A stretch of 64,000 nucleotides of DNA, taken from positions 347,659 through 411,658 of the forward strand of contig NZ_JBHSDY010000003.1 of NCBI RefSeq assembly GCF_042651965.1, written 5' to 3'. This DNA comes from Castellaniella hirudinis. Its GTDB lineage: Bacteria; Pseudomonadota; Gammaproteobacteria; Burkholderiales; Burkholderiaceae_B. Numbering within the stretch: the first letter of the stretch is position 1; every line of letters starts with the position of its first letter. Positions 8,075-15,009 of the stretch are shown piece by piece. Below the pieces are notes generated by a model, which was given only the letters and a program-made list of their open reading frames with translations, had not been told where the DNA came from and ran no database searches. A program made the position numbers and the translations under genes.

Positions 8075-9066
8075 GGCCCGTAGAAGCCGGCGTCGGGCAG
8101 GCGGCCGCCGACGGCTTCGGGGTTGTGCTGCAGGATCAGGCCGTAGAGGGCCTCCAGGTCGGGCTGCACGGCCTGCGCGTCGCGGCTTTCCAGGCGGGTG
8201 ACGCGGATCGAGGCCTCGATGGCCTCGACCGGCAGGAAGTCCAGGTGCTTGTGCACCAGGCGCGCGCATGCGGCCGGTTCGGCCTTGCACCAGCGCGCCG
8301 ACCGGTCGTAGGCGCGCGTGAAGGCCTCGCCCAGGGCGCGGTCGCCGGCCACGCCGGCATTGGCCATGATGCCGGCCTGCGGCAGGTCGGGATGGTCCGG
8401 GAAGGCGCCGCGCCAGGCGTCCTCCAGGCTCTGCACGCGGTGCAGCGGGGCGCCGCCGCGGCGGGTATTTTGCGCCAGCAGCAGCGAGACGGAGGGTTCC
8501 GGCAGCAGGGCGCTGCGGGCCTCGCCGGTCAGCAGCAGGGCGGTGGCGTCCTGGGCGTCGCGTGCATAGCGGATGACCGGCGCGTGCTCGCCGGTCAGGC
8601 CTTGCGCGTCCAGCAGCCGCTCCAGCAGCAGGGCGGGCAGGTCCCGCTGGAAGGTCGTCAGCAGCGGCTTGCCGGCCAGGTCGGCGACCGTGCGCACGTC
8701 CGGGTCGGCGCTGACGAACCACAGCAGTCCCCAGACCGAGACGTTCAGCAGGCGCACGGACATGCCGCGATTGGCCATGATGGCGGGCAGATTCACCGGC
8801 GTGGCGCTGAAGTCGACTTCCTGCTTGGCGAGCAGCACGCGCAACTGGTCCGGGCTTTTCCAGTGGCGGAATTCCACCGTGCGGGCCCAGTCCGCCAGGG
8901 CGCCGGTCTCGGCCATGTGGATGAGCGGAAAGCTGACGGCGGCCGTGGGGCCGGCCAGGACCAGGCGCTCGCGCGGCGCGGCCGAGACGGACAGGCCCGT
9001 ACCCAGCAAGACGGTCAGCAGGCAGAGCCGCGCCAGGCGGTATGATGCTCGAAGGGATTCCCACAT
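8071..9066 (-). CDS. NMT1/SsuA-like periplasmic binding protein
   Basis: This 331-residue protein has a hydrophobic signal peptide (ARLCLLTVLLGTGLSVSA) and an NMT1/THI5-like fold: FPLIHMAETGALADW, LLAKQEVDFSATPVNLPA, TVADLAGKPLL. It is the ligand-binding part of the importer. ATG 9066 places the signal peptide near the N-terminus; an upstream ATG at 9105 would add 13 residues and run through the Fur-box-like site. The ligand is unknown. Linkage to a TonB receptor and an iron box suggests a metallophore or metal-related compound rather than a sulfonate. Confidence 0.78.
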   Translation of the reverse strand: MWESLRASYRLARLCLLTVLLGTGLSVSAAPRERLVLAGPTAAVSFPLIHMAETGALADWARTVEFRHWKSPDQLRVLLAKQEVDFSATPVNLPAIMANRGMSVRLLNVSVWGLLWFVSADPDVRTVADLAGKPLLTTFQRDLPALLLERLLDAQGLTGEHAPVIRYARDAQDATALLLTGEARSALLPEPSVSLLLAQNTRRGGAPLHRVQSLEDAWRGAFPDHPDLPQAGIMANAGVAGDRALGEAFTRAYDRSARWCKAEPAACARLVHKHLDFLPVEAIEASIRVTRLESRDAQAVQPDLEALYGLILQHNPEAVGGRLPDAGFYGP

Positions 9067-9071
9067 AATTG

Positions 9072-9090
9072 AATGCGAATTATTATCAAT
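9072..9090. promoter_or_regulatory. Fur-box-like site
   Basis: Read on the minus strand the site is ATTGATAATAATTCGCATT. Its left half TGATAAT is perfect and the right half ATTCGCA matches ATTATCA in five of seven positions. It lies between the leftward uptake operon and the rightward Crp/Fnr gene, so iron repression of one or both is likely. Confidence 0.65.
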
Positions 9091-9124
9091 CTCGTATCGT
9101 CGCATCCCGAATCACCGAGTGCCA

Positions 9125-9829
9125 ATGACAAAAGTCAATCCGACCGAGGATTCTCCCGCCCGGGTGCTGGGGCATCCGCTGTTCCAGGACGCGCCGTCCG
9201 AAGTGGCATCCCTGCTGCTGCGCGACGCCGCGATGCTCCACGTCCAGGACGGGGATGCGCTGTTCCGTGAAGGCGAGGACGCCATCGAGTACCTGTACGT
9301 CCTGAGCGGCGGCATCGAGGTGCTGCGCCACACCCAGGACGGCCAGGAGCGCGTGTTCCATATCTTTCGCGCCGGGCAGTTGCTGGCCGAGACGGCCATG
9401 TTCATGACCCACGGTCGCTATCCGATGCACGCCCGGGCGCATGGCGACGCGATCGCGCTGTGCCTGAAGCGGGCCGGCCTGCAGGCGGCCTGCCGCATCT
9501 GGCCGGCCCTGTCCATGCGGTTGCTGGCGCGCCTGAGCGACCGGATCTACCAGCGGGTCAACGAGGTGGAATGGTTCAGCGACAGCACGGCCGCGCAGCG
9601 CCTGGCCGACTACCTGCTGCGCCTGCGGCCGGGCGAGGGGGCGTCCGTGCATCTGCCCCTGACGCAGCGCCAGCTCGCGGCGCACCTGGGGGTGCGCGCG
9701 GAAACCCTGAGCCGCTTGCTGGCGGACTGGGTGGCGCAAGGCCGCATCGCGGGCGCGCGCCGGGACTGGATCCTGCACGATCCGGCCTTCCTCGACGATC
9801 TGGCGCAGCCGGCCCGGCGCAGCTTCTGA
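9125..9829 (+). CDS. Crp/Fnr-family transcriptional regulator
   Basis: The 234-residue regulator has an N-terminal cyclic-nucleotide-binding-type beta roll (ALFREGEDAIEYLYVLSGGIEVLR, HIFRAGQLLAETAMF). A C-terminal winged helix follows, with the recognition segment LTQRQLAAHLGVRAETLSRLL. It lacks the N-terminal cysteine cluster of oxygen-sensing FNR, so its signal differs. It is divergent from the TonB/ABC uptake operon across a Fur-box-like site, and may control that operon. Confidence 0.88.
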   Translation: MTKVNPTEDSPARVLGHPLFQDAPSEVASLLLRDAAMLHVQDGDALFREGEDAIEYLYVLSGGIEVLRHTQDGQERVFHIFRAGQLLAETAMFMTHGRYPMHARAHGDAIALCLKRAGLQAACRIWPALSMRLLARLSDRIYQRVNEVEWFSDSTAAQRLADYLLRLRPGEGASVHLPLTQRQLAAHLGVRAETLSRLLADWVAQGRIAGARRDWILHDPAFLDDLAQPARRSF

Positions 9830-9947
9830 GCCCGAGGCGCCGCTTTCGCGCCCAATACCCGCGCCCGGCGTGCGCGTGTCCGGTCCGCCGGCGCGGAGAA
9901 GTCTTAAACTGAAAGATTCCGCACCGACTTTTCGAAAGGACTCCGTC

Positions 9948-11636
9948 ATGGCCAAACCGCTGCGTTCCTCGAACATCACCCAGGGCGTCGCCCGGGCGCC
10001 GAACCGCTCGATGTATTACGCGCTCGGCTACACGGAATCGGATTTCGACAAGCCCATGATCGGCATCGCCAACGGCCAGAGCACCATCACGCCGTGCAAC
10101 AGCGGCCTGCAGCCCCTGGCCGACGCGGCCGCCGCCGCCATCAAGGACGCCGGCGGCAATCCGCAGATGTTCGGCACGCCGACGATTTCCGACGGCATGG
10201 CGATGGGCACCGAAGGCATGAAATATTCCCTGGTGTCCCGCGAGGTCATCGCCGACTGCGTGGAAACCTGCGTCCAGGGCCAGTGGATGGACGGCGTGCT
10301 GGTGATCGGCGGCTGTGACAAGAACATGCCCGGCGGCATGATGGGCATGCTGCGCGCCAACGTGCCCTCGATCTATGTCTACGGCGGCACCATTCTGGCG
10401 GGCAGTTGCGGCGGCAAGGACCTGAACATCGTCAGCGTCTTCGAGGCCGTGGGCGAGCACGCGGCCGGGCGCATGTCCGAAGCCGATCTGCACGAGATCG
10501 AGACCCACGCCATTCCCTGCAGCGGATCCTGTGGCGGCATGTACACGGCCAACACCATGAGCTCGGCCTTCGAGGTCATGGGCATGAGCCTGCCGTATTC
10601 GTCCACCATGGCCAATGTGCACCAGGAAAAGACCGACTCGGCCGCCGAATCGGCCCGCGTGCTGTTGAACGCGGTGAAGCTGGACCTGAAGCCGCGCGAC
10701 ATCGTCACGCGCAAATCCATCGAAAACGCCGTGGCCGTCATCATGGCCACCGGCGGCTCGACCAACGCCGTGCTGCACATCCTGGCGATCGCCCACGCGG
10801 CCGGCGTCGAATGGACCATCGACGACTTCGAGCGCGTGCGCCGTCGCGTCCCCGTCATCTGCGACCTGAAGCCCAGCGGCAAATACCTGGTGGTCGATTT
10901 CCACAAGGCGGGCGGCGTGCCCCAGGTGATGAAGCTGTTGCTGAATGCCGGCCTGCTGCACGGCGACTGCATCACCATCACCGGCAAGACCATTGCCGAA
11001 ACCCTGGCCGATGTTCCTGACGCTCCCAGTGCCGACCAGGATGTGATCCACACGCTGGACCAGGCCCTGTACGCCGAAGGCCACCTGGCCATCCTCAAGG
11101 GCAATCTGGCCGAACTGGGCGCGGTGGCCAAGATCACCGGCCTGAAGAATCCCGCCATCACGGGTCCGGCGCGCGTGTTCGACGATGAACAGTCCGCCAT
11201 GGACGCCATCCTGGCCGGCAAGATCCATGCCGGCGACGTGCTGATCCTGCGCTACCTGGGCCCCAAGGGCGGGCCGGGCATGCCCGAAATGCTGGCCCCG
11301 ACCAGCGCCCTGGTGGGCGAGGGCCTGGGCGATTCCGTCGGCCTGATCACCGACGGCCGCTTTTCCGGGGGCACCTGGGGCATGGTGGTGGGTCACGTCG
11401 CGCCGGAGGCGGCCGTGGGCGGCGCCATCGCGCTGGTCGAGGAAGGCGATTCCATCACCATCGACGCGCACCGCCAGTTGTTGCAGGTGAACGTGTCGGA
11501 CGATATCCTGGCTGCCCGGCGTGCCGCCTGGACGCCGCCCGCGCCGCGCTACACACGCGGGGTGCAGGCCAAGTTTGCCTTCAACTGCTCCGACGCCAGC
11601 ACCGGCGCGGTGCTGGACCGTTTCGAGGACCGCTGA
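9948..11636 (+). CDS. ilvD: Dihydroxy-acid dehydratase, short [2Fe-2S] type
   Basis: The 562-residue enzyme dehydrates 2,3-dihydroxy acids in isoleucine/valine synthesis. Three cysteines at residues 50, 123 (GGCDKNMPGG) and 195 (PCSGSCGGMYTANTMSS) are spaced 73 and 72 apart. That is the ligand spacing of the oxygen-stable [2Fe-2S] plant/actinobacterial enzymes. The C-terminal segments LGPKGGPGMPEM and ITDGRFSGGTWG are intact. AAAGGA precedes ATG 9948. nadE starts directly after the stop. It is distinct in class from the long-type copy at the left edge. Confidence 0.93.
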   Translation: MAKPLRSSNITQGVARAPNRSMYYALGYTESDFDKPMIGIANGQSTITPCNSGLQPLADAAAAAIKDAGGNPQMFGTPTISDGMAMGTEGMKYSLVSREVIADCVETCVQGQWMDGVLVIGGCDKNMPGGMMGMLRANVPSIYVYGGTILAGSCGGKDLNIVSVFEAVGEHAAGRMSEADLHEIETHAIPCSGSCGGMYTANTMSSAFEVMGMSLPYSSTMANVHQEKTDSAAESARVLLNAVKLDLKPRDIVTRKSIENAVAVIMATGGSTNAVLHILAIAHAAGVEWTIDDFERVRRRVPVICDLKPSGKYLVVDFHKAGGVPQVMKLLLNAGLLHGDCITITGKTIAETLADVPDAPSADQDVIHTLDQALYAEGHLAILKGNLAELGAVAKITGLKNPAITGPARVFDDEQSAMDAILAGKIHAGDVLILRYLGPKGGPGMPEMLAPTSALVGEGLGDSVGLITDGRFSGGTWGMVVGHVAPEAAVGGAIALVEEGDSITIDAHRQLLQVNVSDDILAARRAAWTPPAPRYTRGVQAKFAFNCSDASTGAVLDRFEDR

Positions 11637-12464
11637 ATGAACGATGAGCAACGTGCGTTGCAACTCCAGATCCGTCTCTCCCTGGGCGTGGTCGACGCCT
11701 TCGACGCCCAGGCCGAAATCGAGCGGCGGGTGGAATTCCTGGCTGAACTGCTGCGCTCCACCGGCGCCCGCGCCCTGGTGCTGGGCATCAGCGGCGGCGT
11801 CGATTCCCTGACGGCGGGGTGCCTGTCGCAGCGGGCCGTTGAACGCGTGCGCGCGCAGGGCGGGGATGCGCGTTTCGTGGCCATGCGCCTGCCCTACGGC
11901 GTCCAGTTGGACGAGGCCGACGCCCAGGCGGGCCTGGCGGTGATCCGGCCCGACGACCTGCTGACCGTGGACGTGCGGCCGGCCTCGGATGCGATGCTGG
12001 ATGCAGTGCGGGCCTCCGGCCAGACGTTCCGCGATGCCGCCCAGCAGGACTTCCTGCATGGCAACATCAAGGCGCGCCAGCGCATGATCGCCCAATACGC
12101 CGTGGCCGGTGCGCGCGGCGGGCTGGTGGTCGGCACCGACCATGCCGCCGAGGCGCTGATGGGTTTCTACACGAAATTCGGCGATGGGGCGGCCGACGTC
12201 ACGCCGCTGGCGGGTTTGAACAAGCGCCGCGTGCGGGCCCTGGCGGCCGCGATGGGCGCACCCCATGATCTGGTGTTCAAGGTGCCCACCGCCGACCTGG
12301 AATTGCTCACGCCGCTCAAGCCCGACGAGGACGCCTTCGGCGTCAGCTACGAGCAGATCGACGATTTCCTGGAAGGCCGGGATGTGGCGCCGGAGGCCTT
12401 CGACACCATCGTGTCGACCTGGCGGCGCAGCGCCCACAAGCGGGCGCTGCCGATCGCGCCCTGA
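11637..12464 (+). CDS. nadE: NAD synthetase, ammonia-dependent
   Basis: The 275-residue enzyme amidates nicotinic acid adenine dinucleotide to NAD using ATP and ammonia. It shows the ATP-pyrophosphatase loop LGISGGVDS, the GTDHAAEALMGFYTKFGDGAADVTPL signature, and the C-terminal PTADLELL..L.PDEDAFGVSYEQID region. Its length equals that of E. coli NadE and there is no glutaminase domain. The start codon abuts the ilvD stop, so the two are cotranscribed. Confidence 0.95.
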   Translation: MNDEQRALQLQIRLSLGVVDAFDAQAEIERRVEFLAELLRSTGARALVLGISGGVDSLTAGCLSQRAVERVRAQGGDARFVAMRLPYGVQLDEADAQAGLAVIRPDDLLTVDVRPASDAMLDAVRASGQTFRDAAQQDFLHGNIKARQRMIAQYAVAGARGGLVVGTDHAAEALMGFYTKFGDGAADVTPLAGLNKRRVRALAAAMGAPHDLVFKVPTADLELLTPLKPDEDAFGVSYEQIDDFLEGRDVAPEAFDTIVSTWRRSAHKRALPIAP

Positions 12465-12467
12465 GCA

Positions 12468-13454
12468 TCAGGCCATCAGCCCGGCCGCGATCTCGTAGGA
12501 CCGCATCCGGGCCGCATGGTCGTGCATATTGCAGGTGATCATCAGCTCGTCCGCGCCGGTGCGTTCCACGAACGCGCGGATCTGTGCGGCGGCGGTGTCC
12601 GGCGCGCCGATGGCGGCGCAGGCCAGGACGTGGTCCAGCAACCCGCGGGCGGGCGGCGGCAGGGATTCCAGATAGCCTTCGACGGGGCGGGGCAGCAGCC
12701 CCGGCCGGCCGGCGCGCAGATTGACGAAGGACTGCTGCCAGGACGTGGCCAGGAAGCGGGCCTGCTCGTCCGTGTCGGCGGCGAACACATTGAAGCCCAG
12801 CATCACGTAAGGTTTGTCCAGGTGGCGCGAGGGCCGGAAGTGGCGCCGGTACACGGCGATGGCGTCCATCATCTGCGCCGGCGCGAAATGCGAGGCAAAG
12901 GCATAGGGCAGACCCATATAGGCGGCCAGTTGCGCGCCGAACAGGCTGGACCCCAGGATCCAGACCGGCACCTCGCAGCCCGCGCCCGGCACGGCGCGCA
13001 CCGGCCCCTGTCCCTCGAAATAATCCATCAGCTCGGCCACGTCGCGCGGGAAGGCATCGGGGTCGGAATCCAGCGTGCGGCGCAGCGCCCGCGCGGTGGC
13101 CTGGTCCGAGCCGGGCGCCCGCCCCAGGCCCAGATCGATGCGGCCGGGATACAGGGTGGCCAGCGTGCCGAACTGTTCGGCGATCACCAGCGGCGAATGG
13201 TTGGGCAGCATGATGCCGCCGGCGCCCACGCGGATGCGCGAGGTCGCTGCCGCCACGTGGCCGATCAGCACGGCGGTGGCCGCGCTGGCGATGCCGGGCA
13301 TGCCGTGGTGTTCGGCCATCCAGTAGCGCCGGTAGCTCAGGGCTTCGGCGTGGCGGGCCAGCGCAGCCGTGTGGGCAAAGGATTCGGCCGCGCTGCCGCC
13401 TTCGGCGATAGGGGCGAGGTCGAGGACGGAAAAAGGAATCGAAAGGCGCGTCAT
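12468..13454 (-). CDS. LLM-class flavin-dependent oxidoreductase
   Basis: The 328-residue protein has a luciferase-like TIM barrel: PFSVLDLAPIAEG, YWMAEHHGMPGIASAATAVLIGHVAA, and the block GGIMLPNHSPLVIAEQFGTLATLYPGRIDLGLGRAPGSD. These match the small FMN-dependent MsnO8/YhbW subgroup; the substrate is unknown. Its start overlaps the thioesterase stop by four bases, so the two are coupled. It converges on nadE with a three-base gap. Confidence 0.88.
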   Translation of the reverse strand: MTRLSIPFSVLDLAPIAEGGSAAESFAHTAALARHAEALSYRRYWMAEHHGMPGIASAATAVLIGHVAAATSRIRVGAGGIMLPNHSPLVIAEQFGTLATLYPGRIDLGLGRAPGSDQATARALRRTLDSDPDAFPRDVAELMDYFEGQGPVRAVPGAGCEVPVWILGSSLFGAQLAAYMGLPYAFASHFAPAQMMDAIAVYRRHFRPSRHLDKPYVMLGFNVFAADTDEQARFLATSWQQSFVNLRAGRPGLLPRPVEGYLESLPPPARGLLDHVLACAAIGAPDTAAAQIRAFVERTGADELMITCNMHDHAARMRSYEIAAGLMA

Positions 13455-13900
13455 GCAGGTTCCGGCAGGTTGATGAGCGTTTGTTGCATCAGGGCGATGG
13501 GCGTTTTCTCGTCCGCATTCAGGGCGTAGACATCGACCTGGACGACGGTCAGCGTGCGGCCCGAGCGGATCACCCGGCCGACGGCTTCCAGGGATTCGCC
13601 CCGCGCGGGCGCCAGCATATTGATCTTGAATTCGACCGACAGCACCGTATGGCCCAGGGGGGCCAGCGTCATCCCGGCGAAACCGCCGGCGGCGTCGGCG
13701 ATCGAGGTCGTGGCGCCGGCGTGGAAATACCCCAGGTGCTGAGTCAGCGTGGCGCTGTAGGGCAGGTGGATGTGCGTGCGGCCCGGGGCGACGTCCCCCA
13801 GGCGCGCGCCCAGGTGCAGCATCAGGCCGGAGCGGTCAAAGCTGTCCTGGATGCGGGCGTGCAAGGCGGCTGTGTCCGGCGCGGCGGTCGGTGACGTCAT
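13451..13900 (-). CDS. PaaI-family hotdog thioesterase
   Basis: The 149-residue protein fits the hotdog fold of PaaI-like acyl-CoA thioesterases (LTQHLGYFHAGATTSIADAAGGFAGMTLAP, VLSVEFKINMLAPARGESLEAVGRVIRSGRTLTVVQVDVYA). AGGAC precedes ATG 13900, which I prefer to an upstream in-frame start at 13951. It is coupled to the LLM oxidoreductase. The acyl substrate is unknown. Confidence 0.85.
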   Translation of the reverse strand: MTSPTAAPDTAALHARIQDSFDRSGLMLHLGARLGDVAPGRTHIHLPYSATLTQHLGYFHAGATTSIADAAGGFAGMTLAPLGHTVLSVEFKINMLAPARGESLEAVGRVIRSGRTLTVVQVDVYALNADEKTPIALMQQTLINLPEPA

Positions 13901-13958
13901 GGGCAGTCCTGTATAGTCGTGAGTCGCAAGCATCCAAAGATCGGAAGCCATTTTCGCT

Positions 13959-14897
13959 GTGCCCTACGATAAGCCATTTTCCCCTACGTCCTCAAACCCG
14001 GCGCCGGCGCTGGGGGCCGTGCCCACAAGGCTGGGCCAGGGCATCGGCCTGGCGGTCTGCCTGGCCGTGGCCGCCATGGTCAGCGTGCAGACCGGCGTGT
14101 CACTGGCCGTGCCGGTGATCCACGACTACGGCGCGCTCAGCACGTCCAGCCTGCGTCTGTGCTGGGCCGCGCTGGCGCTGCTGCTGTTCGTGCGCCCGCC
14201 GGTGCATCGTTACGGCCCGGCCGAGTGGCAGGCGGCCCTGATTCTGGGGGCCGGCATGGCCGTCATGTCGTTGGCCTTCTTCCTGGCGATCGAGCGCCTG
14301 CCGCAGCACCTGACCGTGGCGCTGGAGTTCTGCGGCCCCCTGGCCGTGGCGGCGTTGGGCGCGCGCGGCCGGCGTGCCCTGGCCTGGCCGCTGCTGGCGG
14401 CGGCCGGGATCGGTTTGCTGGTGTCGGGCGACGCGCACGCGGCCGGCGGCGTGGATCCTGTGGGCATTGCCTTCGCCCTGCTGGCGGCAGCCGGTTGGGG
14501 GGTCTACATTGTCATGATGAAAAAGGTCGGCCATGCATTTCCCGGGCTGCAGGGGCTGGCCGTGTCGCTGGTGGTCGCGGCGCTGCTGTCCTTGCCGTTT
14601 GCCGCGGTCGAGGCCGGCACCGTGCTGTTTCCCGGGCGTCAACTGCTGTACACGGCGGGCCTGGCCGTGCTGGTGCCGCTGGTGCCGTATGTCCTAGAAT
14701 CCATTGCCTTGCGGCGCATGCCGGCCGCCTCGTTCGGCGTGCTGATGAGCCTGGAACCCGCCATCGGCGCGATGTCCGGCTGGATCCTCCTGAGCCAGGG
14801 CATGAGCCTCGGCCAGATGCTGGGCACCGGCCTGGTGGTCGCCGCCAGCGTCGGCGTCGTGCGGGCGGCTAAGGGACCTCTGATCAAGTCGAGCTGA
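13959..14897 (+). CDS. EamA/RhaT-type inner-membrane transporter
   Basis: This 312-residue membrane protein has about ten hydrophobic segments in two EamA halves and resembles the RhtA/threonine-homoserine exporter branch (RLPQHLTVALEFCGPLAVAALG, RRMPAASFGVLMSLEPAIGAMSGW). It starts with GTG. Its promoter must lie in the 58 bp between it and the divergent thioesterase. It probably exports amino acids or related metabolites; the substrate is not readable. Confidence 0.85.
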   Translation: MPYDKPFSPTSSNPAPALGAVPTRLGQGIGLAVCLAVAAMVSVQTGVSLAVPVIHDYGALSTSSLRLCWAALALLLFVRPPVHRYGPAEWQAALILGAGMAVMSLAFFLAIERLPQHLTVALEFCGPLAVAALGARGRRALAWPLLAAAGIGLLVSGDAHAAGGVDPVGIAFALLAAAGWGVYIVMMKKVGHAFPGLQGLAVSLVVAALLSLPFAAVEAGTVLFPGRQLLYTAGLAVLVPLVPYVLESIALRRMPAASFGVLMSLEPAIGAMSGWILLSQGMSLGQMLGTGLVVAASVGVVRAAKGPLIKSS

Positions 14898-14920
14898 AAA
14901 CGGGACCGAGCGCGTGCTTT

Positions 14921-14947
14921 GGGAACTTGTTGCGAGACTCCGTTACT
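14921..14947 (+). promoter_or_regulatory. Putative ECF-sigma promoter P1 of the sensor cassette
   Basis: GGGAAC (14921-14926), a 15-bp spacer and GTTACTGAAGC (from 14942) match the site before the effector gene at 55037 in both boxes and in spacing. Predicted transcription starts near 14954 and reads into 15010. Confidence 0.6.
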
Positions 14948-14978
14948 GAAGCACATACCTTCCTACATCCCGCCCGGG

Positions 14979-15007
14979 GGGCTCCCGGGCTCCCGGAGCC
15001 CGTTTTT
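14979..15007 (+). terminator. Terminator/attenuator hairpin immediately before the 15010 start codon
   Basis: CGGGCTC (14986-14992) pairs with GAGCCCG (14996-15002) and TTTTT follows. A second GGGCTCC copy at 14979-14985 can pair with the same 3' arm, giving alternative stems. The structure lies downstream of P1 and ends three bases before ATG 15010. It also covers the GGAG that could be that gene's ribosome-binding site. Confidence 0.65.
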
Positions 15008-15009
15008 CC

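Noticed and set aside
9576..12437. Long open frame of about 950 codons antisense to ilvD and nadE
   Set aside because: It mirrors two clear enzymes, has His/Gly/Arg-rich low-complexity sequence typical of the reverse strand of GC-rich genes, and has no family motif.
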